A stretch of DNA of 64,000 bases from Lachnospiraceae bacterium (GTDB taxonomy: Bacteria > Bacillota > Clostridia > Lachnospirales > Lachnospiraceae): NCBI GenBank assembly GCA_910574715.1, contig CAJTCH010000003.1:62001-126000 (forward strand), read 5' to 3'. Below, piece after piece: positions 1-9,837 of the stretch. The notes beneath the pieces were generated by a model. That model did not search any database, had not been told where the DNA came from, and saw only the letters and a list, made by a program, of their open reading frames with translations. Each line of letters starts with the position of its first letter. Position 1 is the first letter of the stretch. A program made the translations under genes and the position numbers.

Positions 1-867
1 TTCCCGGATTCTCTGGTTCATAGACACATAATAGATACTGTATATCGTGATCGCTCCCGCCAGCATGACGATCAGCATGATCAGAACGATCGACGGAACC
101 ATGGCCGGGTCTACATAATTTGCCAGCAGATAATCTGTGTTAATGTTAATTTCACTTTCCGGGATTCCAAACTGTTCTGCCGCATTCTTGATCCTGTCTT
201 CAATCTCATCTGTCGTAGGCTTATCCTCATCTCCGATCTGAAGAAGAAAACGGTAGGCGATCTCGTCTTTTGGAATCTCATTTTTCAGAAATGCTTCCGA
301 TACCAGAGCCGTATAGACCCTTTTCTCATAATTATCCTCACTGTCTTCGAAGAATCCGCAGATCCGAAATTCCTTCTGCTGTGTAAGATCGAGCTCTCCG
401 CCCCGGAAGATCTGATAAGGCACGGTGACCGTATCGCCGATATCCCCTTGCTGGCCAAGCTCCTTAAGAATCCCCGGGGATACCACGATCTCATCCTCCC
501 GCCTGGGAATCGTTCCTTCTGCCGGCGCCATCTTATATAATTCCATCCCCGCTTCATCCACATACATCATAACGACCGATGCCTTATCAAGATTCATATA
601 GCCTGCGTCGCTTCGGAGGCCGAACTTGGATATATCATGATGCACTGCCAATTTACGGGCCGTCTCCTCATCCACATTCCGGTAAAGAGCATGCCATGAC
701 GGATAGAGTCTGTCTGTTACGGCAAACTGAATTTCCAGCATCCCCCGTCCCACCGCGGGAACTATGAACAGCAGCATGGTCGTCAGGATGATCGTGATTC
801 CTATCAGTATATTCCTGTTCTTATAATATTTCATATTGTCAAATGCGACTCTCGTTGTCATCTTCAT
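1..867 (-). CDS. FtsX-like ABC transporter permease (partial, C-terminus off the left edge)
   Basis: This is the membrane subunit of a MacB/Bce-type ABC transporter, and only its first 289 codons lie in the window. Residues about 16-35 form the first membrane segment, a long extracytoplasmic region follows (about 36-245), and a second hydrophobic stretch rich in Ile, Leu and Met begins near 255. That is the FtsX/MacB_PCD layout. The ATG overlaps the TGA of the upstream ATPase by one base (TGATG), so the two are translationally coupled. The neighbouring two-component genes suggest a role in export of, or resistance to, an envelope-active compound. The substrate cannot be read from the sequence. 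Confidence 0.85.
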   Translation of the reverse strand, partial: MKMTTRVAFDNMKYYKNRNILIGITIILTTMLLFIVPAVGRGMLEIQFAVTDRLYPSWHALYRNVDEETARKLAVHHDISKFGLRSDAGYMNLDKASVVMMYVDEAGMELYKMAPAEGTIPRREDEIVVSPGILKELGQQGDIGDTVTVPYQIFRGGELDLTQQKEFRICGFFEDSEDNYEKRVYTALVSEAFLKNEIPKDEIAYRFLLQIGDEDKPTTDEIEDRIKNAAEQFGIPESEININTDYLLANYVDPAMVPSIVLIMLIVMLAGAITIYSIYYVSMNQRIRE

Positions 868-1550
868 CAGTCACTCACCACCTTACCGTCCGCAATCTCA
901 ATCACCCGGTCCGCCATCTGGGCGATCATCTCATCGTGCGTGATCATGACCAATGTCTGCCCAAAGTCCGTCACACAGCTCTTCATCAGGCTCATCACTT
1001 CTAGCTCTGTCTGGGAATCCAGATTCCCTGTAGGCTCATCTGCCAGGATGATAGCCGGACGGGTCACAAGCGCCCTGGCAATCGCGGTCCTCTGCTTCTG
1101 CCCTCCCGACAGCGCATTAGGCATAGTCTCTTCCTTATCCGTAAGGCCGATCTTCTCCAGCACCTCCTGTACGTCCTCCCTCTTCACCTTCCGGTTATCC
1201 AGTCCCAGCGGGAGCACGATATTCTCCCATACATTTAACGACGGGATCAGATTATAATCCTGGAAGATGAACCCGATCTTCTTCCTGCGGAATGCCGCCA
1301 GCCTGTCGTCCTTAAGCGCGAAGATATCCTTGCCCTCTATCCATACTTTCCCCTCATCCGGCCGGTCAAGCCCTCCGATCAGATGCAGGAGCGTGGACTT
1401 GCCGGAGCCCGACCGCCCCACGACCGCCGTGAACTTCCCTCTCTCTATCTCTAAGCTCGTATGGTCTACTGCCCGTACCTGATTCTCTCCTGTGCCGTAA
1501 TATTTTACCAGATCATCCACTGCCAATATCTTACCGCTGTCCATCTTCAT
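867..1550 (-). CDS. ABC transporter ATP-binding protein (MacB/LolD/BceA type)
   Basis: A 227-residue ATPase that energises the permease directly downstream. Visible motifs are the Walker A GRSGSGKST (about 44-52), Q-loop FIFQDYNL, signature LSGGQ, Walker B ILADEPTGNLD and a switch histidine in MITHD. The length and the NLD ending after Walker B are typical of the LolD/MacB/BceA subfamily. The gene follows a histidine kinase and response regulator on the same strand, an arrangement common for antimicrobial-peptide detoxification modules (known for BceRS-BceAB). A 158-bp palindromic element and a small opposite-strand gene now separate it from the kinase, so it may have its own promoter. Confidence 0.92.
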   Translation of the reverse strand: MKMDSGKILAVDDLVKYYGTGENQVRAVDHTSLEIERGKFTAVVGRSGSGKSTLLHLIGGLDRPDEGKVWIEGKDIFALKDDRLAAFRRKKIGFIFQDYNLIPSLNVWENIVLPLGLDNRKVKREDVQEVLEKIGLTDKEETMPNALSGGQKQRTAIARALVTRPAIILADEPTGNLDSQTELEVMSLMKSCVTDFGQTLVMITHDEMIAQMADRVIEIADGKVVSD

Positions 1551-1672
1551 ATAGTTACCTCCGTTTCATGTGCCGCTTATTAAAAGTTCTATCAAGTATA
1601 ACTATAATCTCCTATCCTTACATATCCCTTACACCGACTATAACAATTTTGTAAGAATCCCCATACAAAAGC

Positions 1673-1701
1673 TTTACGCTGAAATCGCCAATTGATATAA
1701 T
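1673..1701 (+). promoter_or_regulatory. Sigma-A type promoter for the 47-residue gene
   Basis: TTTACG at 1673-1678 and TATAAT at 1696-1701 are separated by 17 bases. They lie about 40 bases upstream of the AGGTGA ribosome site and ATG at 1744. The -10 box is a perfect match. Confidence 0.6.
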
Positions 1702-1743
1702 AAAGTAACGGGTAAACAACACTGATAGAAAGCAGGTGACAAT

Positions 1744-1887
1744 ATGGGACTGACGAATAGGCAATTTCAGGGCTTTGTCAGGCTTACTCTTGCACAGATC
1801 GAAAGAGCTTTGAATGAATCGCCTGACAACAAGGAATTGCAGGAATTAAAAGATATTTTTCAATCAATGTTAGAAGACGGTAACTAG
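1744..1887 (+). CDS. Small protein of 47 residues, unknown function
   Basis: The frame starts MGLTNRQFQGF and ends SMLEDGN, 47 residues in all, predicted to be alpha-helical and rich in Gln, Glu and Leu. Support comes from a good promoter, the AGGTGA ribosome site 8 bases before ATG, and amphipathic codon content. I do not recognise a named family, although short LTN-beginning proteins of this size occur in Clostridia. The TAG stop coincides with the TA target of the adjacent palindromic element. Removing the element would leave the same stop, so the protein was not truncated. It is transcribed against the two-component operon. Confidence 0.6.
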   Translation: MGLTNRQFQGFVRLTLAQIERALNESPDNKELQELKDIFQSMLEDGN

Positions 1888-2044
1888 TACACCGAATAAT
1901 AAGTAACCAGCTATATAACTTGCCTGATTTTCCATCTGCGTCGTTGTTGTCAATCGACGTAGCGCCCACTACGCCTCATTCCTCCGCCTTGCATATGAAA
2001 AATCATTCTGCGTTATATGGCTAGGAACTTATTTTTCGGTGTAC
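1887..2044. repeat. 158-bp palindromic MITE-like element, copy 1 (TA target inside CTAG)
   Basis: The element begins GTACACCGAA and ends TTCGGTGTAC. It is an imperfect palindrome along its whole length with a central GTAGCG/CTACGC hairpin. TA is present on both sides (1885-1886 and 2045-2046), giving CTAG at each junction, as expected for a TA-duplicating (IS630/Tc1-mariner type) miniature element. A copy at 21618-21775 differs at only two positions by eye. It carries no gene. It sits between convergent genes, where its hairpin could also stop transcription. Confidence 0.75.
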
Positions 2045-2050
2045 TAGGTG

Positions 2051-2085
2051 AAAGAGGATATTGCCCTGCAAGCGATATCCTCTTT
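2051..2085 (-). terminator. Hairpin downstream of the histidine kinase gene
   Basis: AAAGAGGATAT and ATATCCTCTTT form a perfect 11-bp stem with a 13-base loop, 30 bases after the kinase stop. No clear uridine run follows, so termination is only a possibility. Confidence 0.4.
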
Positions 2086-2114
2086 GGATATGATAACATA
2101 TTCCCGCTCTCAAT

Positions 2115-3377
2115 TCAGCGCGGCAACGTAACCCTGAACACCGTTCCGCCTCCTACATTCTGCTTCGCGGATATGGTTCCTCCCTGGCGTTCCAATATCA
2201 TCCTCGCAAGATACAACCCTACTCCCGCACCCTCTTTCTCCATCTTCGCCGCATCATCTCCCCGGTAGAATCTCTGGTAGATCTTCGGCAATTCTTCCCG
2301 CCGTATCCCGATCCCTTCATCCACCACCTCTATCAGGACATTTCTAATCAGAGGCCTCACACGCACCGTAACGGTTGTAAGTTCTCTGGAATATTTCACT
2401 GCATTGTCAAGAATATTAACGAACGCTTCTTCTGTCCATTTTGTATCATGGCAGATCACATGGTCTTCTGCCATATCCGCCTGTATCTCAATATTCTTAT
2501 TCTTTGCTTTCATGTAGACCTGGCTGACCGCCTCTGTAAGCGTCTTCTTAAGACTTGCCGGTACCGGTCTTAACTGAATCATGTGCGCCTCAAGCCTGGA
2601 CAGATTGACCATCTCCCTGAGAAGTGTCTCCAGCTTCTCGATCTCTCTTCCTTCCTGCTCCAGAAATTCTTCCTGTTCCTTTGCCGCAAGCTGATCGCCT
2701 GACACGATCTCATAACACATCCGAAGAGACGCAAGCGGCGTCTTAAGCTGGTGGGAAATGTCCGTAATCAGGCTCTTCGTATTCTTCTCTTCCTCCTCAA
2801 GCTTGTCCTTAAGCCCTTCAAAATATACCCCCAGTTCCCGCAAGGATTCCCACACCTTCATCCATTCTTCCGAATACTCCGAAGGCTCCTCTTCATAATC
2901 CGGGACCTCACCGAATCTGCCCTCCCTGAACTGCCACAGGCACTCATACAATTCCTGGAGGTGATCCTTGGCGGCCACACTCTTCTTCCGCTCCAGATAT
3001 CCTGCCGCGGCGATCAGCAGAATACCGGTAAGCACGCCCGCTCCCCAGAATATCCATAATCCTCCCGCGGATCTCGTGTATTTCAGATCATACCCGTATT
3101 TATCTTCTATCTTCCCTATTGCGCGGCTGATCTCTTTTCTGTCCAATGTTCCTTCCGGCACGGCTTCGCCGAAGGGGATCCGAAATCCATGCTTCTCCCA
3201 TGCGGCTATGATCTCTGTCTCCAATTCCGGATGCTCCGTCATCAAAGTGATCATCCTTCTCCTCTCTTCGGTGATCTCATACCTGGCCAACAGCAGCATG
3301 AAGAACGAAAACACTGCAGCAAAGCTCAGACAGATGACAAGATACTTTTTTACCTTCTTATTACTTTTCCGCTCCAT
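2115..3377 (-). CDS. Sensor histidine kinase
   Basis: A 420-residue membrane kinase, partner of the adjacent response regulator. It has membrane segments at about 12-31 and 107-127 with a roughly 75-residue extracytoplasmic domain between them, then a linker. The phospho-acceptor motif DISHQLKTPLASL has His near 209. The HATPase domain carries the N-box NILDNAVKYS, G1 box DEGIGI and G2 box GAGVGLYLAR. The start overlaps the regulator gene by 28 bases, so the two are co-translated. The larger sensor region differs from the very short loop of classic BceS kinases, so it may sense a ligand directly. The downstream ABC transporter is the likely target. Confidence 0.92.
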   Translation of the reverse strand: MERKSNKKVKKYLVICLSFAAVFSFFMLLLARYEITEERRRMITLMTEHPELETEIIAAWEKHGFRIPFGEAVPEGTLDRKEISRAIGKIEDKYGYDLKYTRSAGGLWIFWGAGVLTGILLIAAAGYLERKKSVAAKDHLQELYECLWQFREGRFGEVPDYEEEPSEYSEEWMKVWESLRELGVYFEGLKDKLEEEEKNTKSLITDISHQLKTPLASLRMCYEIVSGDQLAAKEQEEFLEQEGREIEKLETLLREMVNLSRLEAHMIQLRPVPASLKKTLTEAVSQVYMKAKNKNIEIQADMAEDHVICHDTKWTEEAFVNILDNAVKYSRELTTVTVRVRPLIRNVLIEVVDEGIGIRREELPKIYQRFYRGDDAAKMEKEGAGVGLYLARMILERQGGTISAKQNVGGGTVFRVTLPR

Positions 3378-4030
3378 ATATATCCCAGCCCTCTCACATT
3401 CGAGATCTCATCCGTTCCAAGCTTAGCCTTAAGCCTGCTGATATTGACCGTCACCGTATTATCATCCACGAACTGCCCGTCCACATCCCAGATATGTTCC
3501 AGGATATTCTCCTTGGATACGATCCGCCCGGCATTCTCCCAGAGATACACTAGAAGCTGCAGCTCCTTCTTACTGAGCGCAACCTCACGACCGTCCTTAT
3601 ATACCTTCATCTCCCGGCAGTTCACTTCTATATCTTTGCAGGCCATGACTCCCTTCTCTTCCTTCGCACTGCCGATACGCCTCATCAGTGCGTTTACCTT
3701 GGAGACCAGCACCATAAGGGAAAATGGCTTGGTGATATAATCGTCGGCTCCCGCCTCGTAGCCATTTACCATATCGATCTCCGAATCAAGCGCCGTCAGA
3801 TAGATAAAATAGGCGTCGCTGATCTCGCGGATCCTCCTGCCAAGGTCAAGGCCGCTTCCGTCGGGAAGGGTAATGTCGCAGATGATGAGCGAATATCTGG
3901 ATTCCTCCAGACAGCTCTCTGCTTCCGCCAGCGTAAACGCAGAGGTAACGCTGTATCCCGCTTTCTGTAATGTGAATGTGATTCCCCGATTCAGACTTTT
4001 GTCATCTTCCAGTAGTAATATGTCCTGCAT
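3350..4030 (-). CDS. Response regulator, OmpR/PhoB family
   Basis: A 226-residue DNA-binding regulator. The receiver domain (1-118) shows the acidic pair LEDD, the phospho-acceptor Asp52 (ICDITLPDGSG), the switch Thr79 and Lys101 in YITKPF. A winged-helix Trans_reg_C domain follows, with the sequence VDDNTVTVNISRLKAKLG typical of the recognition helix. AAAGGAA precedes the ATG by 6 bases. It is the first gene of the kinase/regulator operon and is preceded by a promoter at 4257-4285 and a pseudogene scrap in the leader. Confidence 0.93.
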   Translation of the reverse strand: MQDILLLEDDKSLNRGITFTLQKAGYSVTSAFTLAEAESCLEESRYSLIICDITLPDGSGLDLGRRIREISDAYFIYLTALDSEIDMVNGYEAGADDYITKPFSLMVLVSKVNALMRRIGSAKEEKGVMACKDIEVNCREMKVYKDGREVALSKKELQLLVYLWENAGRIVSKENILEHIWDVDGQFVDDNTVTVNISRLKAKLGTDEISNVRGLGYIWSGKVIRR

Positions 4031-4069
4031 GGTGTTTCCTTTCCCGTCTCTGATAAAAGTGCAGCTTTA

Positions 4070-4249
4070 TCAAACCACAGCCTCGATCAATACTTTATCG
4101 CCCAGCGATATCTGTTTCACCCCGATCTGCTTCTTTTTATTAAAATTAAAGCTTACCATATATCCATGTTTCAAATGATAGGCATCCAGATAATCCGCAA
4201 GCTGTTCTTCGCCTCTCTGGTTATATTCAGTTCCCCGCCATATCGCTTC
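4070..4249 (-). pseudogene. C-terminal remnant of an AAA/PD-(D/E)XK ATPase gene
   Basis: Reading the minus strand gives 59 codons from AIWRGTEYNQRGEEQLADYL to DKVLIEAVV and a TGA stop. This matches the last 59 residues of the intact protein at 54215-55807 (LWRGNAYNERGETQLIDYL to DKILIEAVV) residue by residue, with conservative changes. Everything upstream (over 450 codons) is missing and there is no start codon. The scrap now forms most of the leader between a promoter and the response regulator. Confidence 0.8.
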
Positions 4250-4256
4250 TCAGCCC

Positions 4257-4285
4257 ATTATACACCCCATCGCCCATTTTGATAA
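4257..4285 (-). promoter_or_regulatory. Promoter upstream of the response regulator/kinase genes
   Basis: On the minus strand TTATCA (4285-4280) and TATAAT (4262-4257) are 17 bases apart. It lies immediately after the YesL-gene terminator and reads through the ATPase remnant into the response regulator, giving a leader of roughly 220 bases. Confidence 0.55.
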
Positions 4286-4295
4286 CAAAAACTCA

Positions 4296-4341
4296 TAAAT
4301 TAAAAGAAATCCCCCGACCGTGCCGCAGTACAGTCAGGGGA
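4296..4341 (-). terminator. Rho-independent terminator after the arabinan operon (yesL end)
   Basis: On the minus strand CCCCTGAC and GTCGGGGG form a stem with one bulge, followed by a T-rich tract (TTTCTTTTAATTTAT). It lies 13 bases past the YesL stop and marks the end of the operon that begins with GH127. Confidence 0.7.
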
Positions 4342-4353
4342 TCATATTATTAT

Positions 4354-4971
4354 CTACTCATATTTGGAAAATATCCTGCTAAACAGGAAGCTCTGTGTAT
4401 ACGCCACCGCCGCGAACCCCGCGAAGAACCACCAGATCGTCCCGATCACAAAGGTCCGGGAAGTAAACAGCGTTATCACTGCAAGCCCGATGCTGATCAC
4501 CAGCATCATAACCGTGGACGGCAGATGTGCGGCGCTTAAGAACAGCGCATTCTTGACGGAATGAAATACCGTATTCTCGAACCTCGCGATATACGGGAAG
4601 AGATACAGGAAGGTTAACATCCATACTCCAAAGATCATAGCCAGAAGCAGACGTACCACAGTATATAACGTGCCGCCGAACGCACCGGCCAGCCGGAAAT
4701 CCAGGAATATAAGCGCTCCCGCCGCCGCCATGATCAGCCAGCAGATGGTTGCGGGCTTCCTGTTGCGCCAAAAAGCTCTTATATACTCCCTCAATACAGA
4801 CGGATCCTCGCCTCTTGCCAGCTTCATCGCCACCGTATACAGCGCAGAGAGCGCCATTCCGACGGTGACCACAGGCAGCGCCGTCACTACGAAGATCAGA
4901 TTCAGGATGATGATATCCCCGATCCTTCCTAAGAACCTCATCACAGGACTGTCAATTACAAAGAAATTCAT
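4354..4971 (-). CDS. YesL family (DUF624) membrane protein
   Basis: A 205-residue membrane protein with five to six hydrophobic segments (about 18-48, 76-96, 101-128, 150-170, 174-198). It begins FFVIDSPVMRFLGRIGDIIILNLIFV, whose tail matches the DUF624 pattern of a short N-terminus followed by the first helix. Members of this family are repeatedly encoded beside sugar ABC transporters and plant-polysaccharide hydrolases (yesL of the B. subtilis rhamnogalacturonan cluster), but the role is unknown. It lies 21 bases after the GH51 gene and is the last gene of the arabinan operon. Confidence 0.85.
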   Translation of the reverse strand: MNFFVIDSPVMRFLGRIGDIIILNLIFVVTALPVVTVGMALSALYTVAMKLARGEDPSVLREYIRAFWRNRKPATICWLIMAAAGALIFLDFRLAGAFGGTLYTVVRLLLAMIFGVWMLTFLYLFPYIARFENTVFHSVKNALFLSAAHLPSTVMMLVISIGLAVITLFTSRTFVIGTIWWFFAGFAAVAYTQSFLFSRIFSKYE

Positions 4972-4992
4972 TCCATCACACTTCTTTCTCTA

Positions 4993-6510
<1,518 letters not shown>

Positions 6511-6574
6511 TTACCTCCTCATTGCATACTTCTTGTAAAATGCTGATTCGCTGCTTATAATATACCACAGTCCG

Positions 6575-7420
6575 TTATTCTTTTACAGCCCCGGCCGTCA
6601 TACCTTCGATAAAATACTGCTGGAAACATACGAACAGGATGAAGATCGGGATGATTGAGTAGAACGATCCCACTACAAGAAGGCTGTAGTTGTCCCCATA
6701 AGGATTGATCAGCGTATTAAGGCCCAGTGTTAATGTATATTTATTCGAAGAACGGATTACCAACAACGGCCACAGATAGTTATTCCATGCGTTCATACCG
6801 TTCAGGATCGCCATCGCCGCGAACGCCGGCTTCATGATCGGGATGATCAGGCGGAAGAAGATCCCGTACTCCGTCGCACCATCGATACGCCCCGCCTCAA
6901 GCAGAGACTTCGGAAGCCCCAGCAAATACTGACGGAAGAAGAAGATCGTCGACGCGTGGGCCACGAACGGCAGCACGATAGCCACATAGCTGTCCATCAT
7001 TCCCCAGGTTGTCATCTGCTTATACAATGGAAGCATCACTACCTCCAGAGGAATGGACAGGATCAGAAGCACTACGATGAACAACGCGCTCTTCCCCTTG
7101 AAATCATACGCCGCGAAGCCATATCCGACGAATGCGCTGACAAGCAGCGTCGCCACCACGGTAATCACCGTCAGGATGATACTGTTGGTAAACCATCTCC
7201 AGTATTCATGCTGCCCTGTAAAGAGCAGCGAATAATTGTCAAGACTCATCCGTCCCCAGTCGATCCCCAGGTTCAGACCGTACTGCAGAAGGTCGCCGCC
7301 CGGCTTGAAGCTTGCAAGGAAGATGGTATATATCGGTATGATGATCAAGATTGCCAGGATTGTAAAGAATACGATCAGCATGATCGTGGCAAGTGTATTT
7401 TTATTCTTCTGACTCTTCAT
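6575..7420 (-). CDS. Carbohydrate ABC transporter permease, MalG/AraQ type
   Basis: A 281-residue inner permease with six predicted membrane helices. The ATPase-docking EAA loop is seen as EAGRIDGATEYGIFFRLIIP. The start at 7420 (MKSQKNKNT) was chosen because AGGAGG sits 9 bases upstream; this leaves one base after the stop of the preceding permease. A longer frame upstream would overlap that gene and lacks a ribosome site. With the adjacent permease and binding protein it forms a CUT1 importer, probably for arabino-oligosaccharides judging by the GH51/GH127/GH43 neighbours. No ATPase gene is present, so a shared MsmK-like ATPase elsewhere is expected. Confidence 0.93.
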   Translation of the reverse strand: MKSQKNKNTLATIMLIVFFTILAILIIIPIYTIFLASFKPGGDLLQYGLNLGIDWGRMSLDNYSLLFTGQHEYWRWFTNSIILTVITVVATLLVSAFVGYGFAAYDFKGKSALFIVVLLILSIPLEVVMLPLYKQMTTWGMMDSYVAIVLPFVAHASTIFFFRQYLLGLPKSLLEAGRIDGATEYGIFFRLIIPIMKPAFAAMAILNGMNAWNNYLWPLLVIRSSNKYTLTLGLNTLINPYGDNYSLLVVGSFYSIIPIFILFVCFQQYFIEGMTAGAVKE

Positions 7421-7421
7421 A

Positions 7422-8306
7422 CTATCTCTCCTCCTTGTCAAATGTTCCGGTCGCCTTAAGCTGTACCAGGTTGACAGCCATGACGATGATAAGAAGGATC
7501 AGGCCTACGGCACAGGCATAACCCATCGCACGCTTCTCGATTCCCTGCCGGTACAGATATCCTACGATGGTAAGTCCGATATTCTGCGGAGAGTTATTTC
7601 CTTTCCATAACATGTAACTCTCAGTGAACATGGACAGACCTGCATAGATACTGATGGTCAGCACGTATACCGTCGTCGGCTTCACCAGCGGGAAGGAGAT
7701 CTTGACAAACTGCTGCCATTTGCTCGCTCCGTCGATAGACGCCGCCTCATAGATATCCGTGGAAATGCTCTGCAAGCCCGCCAGGAAGTACAGGATATTG
7801 ACACCTGTCCAGCGCCAGCACGCCAGAAGCAGCAGCGCAAAATAACTGGTCCACTCGCCCTTGAGCCATTTGATCGGTGACATTCCGAATGCCGCGATCA
7901 CCTGGTTCGCCAGAGATGTATTCATCTCGCCGAACATCAGACGGAAGATCGTGCCTGCAACAACGACTGACGTCAGCGCCGGAATAAAATAGATGGATTT
8001 GAAAAATCCGGGCTTCTTCATCAGCTTACTGTTCAAAAGTGTTGCAAACAGCATCGGAAACGGAATCAGCAGTACCAGCGTACCTACCATATATTTCGCG
8101 CTGTTATATACCGCCTTTAAAAATATCTTATCTGATAATAATCTCTGATAATTCCCCAGTCCAACCCACTCGTCTTTTAATACATCCTGGAAACTCAGCA
8201 ATACGCCGTTACCGATCGGAAACAGCCAGAATATCACTACCGTCAAGGCAAATGGAAGGACGAATACATAAGGGGCTAACTTCTGTGAATAGAATAGTTT
8301 CTTCAT
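7422..8306 (-). CDS. Carbohydrate ABC transporter permease, MalF/AraP type
   Basis: A 294-residue permease with six predicted membrane segments, starting YVFVLPFALTVVIFWLFPIG, the usual first helix of UgpA/MalF proteins. The EAA loop reads EAASIDGASKWQQFVKISFP. A ribosome site AAAGAGATGTGAG precedes the ATG. It is followed after one base by the second permease and preceded by the binding-protein gene, with a hairpin between them that may lower permease expression relative to the binding protein. Confidence 0.94.
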   Translation of the reverse strand: MKKLFYSQKLAPYVFVLPFALTVVIFWLFPIGNGVLLSFQDVLKDEWVGLGNYQRLLSDKIFLKAVYNSAKYMVGTLVLLIPFPMLFATLLNSKLMKKPGFFKSIYFIPALTSVVVAGTIFRLMFGEMNTSLANQVIAAFGMSPIKWLKGEWTSYFALLLLACWRWTGVNILYFLAGLQSISTDIYEAASIDGASKWQQFVKISFPLVKPTTVYVLTISIYAGLSMFTESYMLWKGNNSPQNIGLTIVGYLYRQGIEKRAMGYACAVGLILLIIVMAVNLVQLKATGTFDKEER

Positions 8307-8364
8307 ACTCTCACATCTCTTTCCTGAAACACACCGCCATTTCCCATATAACCGGAAAACGGCT

Positions 8365-8400
8365 CATAAAACGGGGCTGCGCGTCATGCACACAGCCCCC
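8365..8400 (-). terminator. Intercistronic hairpin between binding protein and permeases
   Basis: On the minus strand GGGGCTG...CAGCCCC with a 13-base loop is followed by GTTTTATGAG. It lies just after the binding-protein stop. Such partial terminators commonly keep the binding protein in excess over the permeases. Confidence 0.55.
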
Positions 8401-8409
8401 GGTTGCAGC

Positions 8410-9777
8410 TTACTCGCCAAATTCGTTCTTCAAGGTCTCCTGTGACTCCTCAAGTGCTTCCTTGACATCCATGCCGTTCTCATAGATGTTGTTCAGCGTC
8501 ACATTACAGAACTCGTTATTGATAGACGGGAACTTCTCGCTCGTAAGTGACTCAAGCGCCATGATACCGTCCTGGATCTCTAACAATGCGTCAAACGGAT
8601 AGGTATTGAAGTATTTTACAAACTGGTTATCCGGATTCTGAGTCAGTTCTGTGTCTGTCCATACTGCCGTGTTAACCGGGTCAAATCCTAATACGTTCCA
8701 TACTTCCTTATTTGCTTCCTCAGACAGCTTGATGTATGCGAATACCTCTGCTGCAAGGTCTGCGTTCTCACTGTCAGCAACTACGGCTGTACCGGTACCG
8801 CCGCCGCCGATGGACTTCACTTCGTCGCCTTCATTCCATACTGGCGTCGGAGCGATCGCAACATTACCGGACAGGTCTGACATATAGTTTACACATCTGG
8901 ATGTCTGCCAGAAAGGCATGATCTGTACTGCGTAATCTCCGTTGTTGTAGGACGGATATGCTTCTTCATTATCCGGCTGTCCTCCAGGTACAGTCTCGAA
9001 CGCGCCTGTCTCCTGCATTCCCTTGATGTACTCAAGAACCTCTACCATCTTGTCGTTGGTGATATCGATATTGCCGTCGGCATCCAGGTAGTCTCCGCCC
9101 TTCTGTCTTAACATCAGGTTGATCATCCACTGTGCGGTCGTCTCTACACATGCAAAATATTTGCCGGTATTCTCATGATACTTTACGCCTGCTTCCTTGA
9201 AGTCGTCCCAGGTCTTGATGGCGGTATAATCTACGTCGCCGTCCTTCAGAGCCTCTGTGTTATAGAATGCAACCATCGCGCCTACGTGTGTCGGGAATCC
9301 ATAATAAGCGCCGTCTTTGCCGTAGATCTCCAATCTGGATTCGATGATGTTCTCCAAGTACGGCTCAATCTCCGGTGTCAGGTCTCTAAGACCGATCTCG
9401 CCTGTCATAAATGCCGGGAACTTACCAAGCTCGATATCTACAACGTCCGGTGCGCCTTCTCCTGACTCGAGTGCAAGTGACAGCTTGTTGTGCATATCGT
9501 CGTATGCCATATTGCTAAGCACCAGCTTCACCTTCTTGTCTGGATGCTCTTCGTTCCACTTCTCGGCCATGTCCGTGTAGAACTGCTGATGAAGCTCGAT
9601 GAACGTCCACACTTCGATCTCCGTAGCGTCGCCTTCTACCTCCATCTCGTTCTTTCCTGCGGAGCCTGAGCCTGATGAATCGTCAGAACCGCCTCCCTCG
9701 CTTCCGGCACTACAGCCAAGCAGCATAGACGCTGTCATGGCAACACACAATAGTGCAGCAACTAACTTCTTTTTCAT
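8410..9777 (-). CDS. Extracellular solute-binding lipoprotein, family 1 (CUT1)
   Basis: A 455-residue substrate-binding lipoprotein. The signal peptide ends in a lipobox, MLLGC, with the lipidated Cys at 22, followed by a Gly/Ser linker rich in acidic residues (about 24-45). The mature part resembles family 1 solute-binding proteins (IEVWTFIELHQQFYTDMAEKWNEEHP near the start, split here for brevity at its tail, and FPTHVGAMVAFYNTEAL around 165). AAGGAGG precedes the ATG. It sits between GH127 and two permeases, so the cargo is probably arabino-oligosaccharides. The exact sugar is an inference from context. Confidence 0.92.
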   Translation of the reverse strand: MKKKLVAALLCVAMTASMLLGCSAGSEGGGSDDSSGSGSAGKNEMEVEGDATEIEVWTFIELHQQFYTDMAEKWNEEHPDKKVKLVLSNMAYDDMHNKLSLALESGEGAPDVVDIELGKFPAFMTGEIGLRDLTPEIEPYLENIIESRLEIYGKDGAYYGFPTHVGAMVAFYNTEALKDGDVDYTAIKTWDDFKEAGVKYHENTGKYFACVETTAQWMINLMLRQKGGDYLDADGNIDITNDKMVEVLEYIKGMQETGAFETVPGGQPDNEEAYPSYNNGDYAVQIMPFWQTSRCVNYMSDLSGNVAIAPTPVWNEGDEVKSIGGGGTGTAVVADSENADLAAEVFAYIKLSEEANKEVWNVLGFDPVNTAVWTDTELTQNPDNQFVKYFNTYPFDALLEIQDGIMALESLTSEKFPSINNEFCNVTLNNIYENGMDVKEALEESQETLKNEFGE

Positions 9778-9837
9778 GTTGTGTCCTCCTTTTTTCTTTC
9801 TTTTTATTTCTTTCAGGGATATGTCCCTGTAAGATTC

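Noticed and set aside
1744..1887. Idea that the small gene was truncated by the palindromic element
   Set aside because: Removing the element and one TA leaves the same TAG stop, so the reading frame ends at the same codon with or without the insertion.
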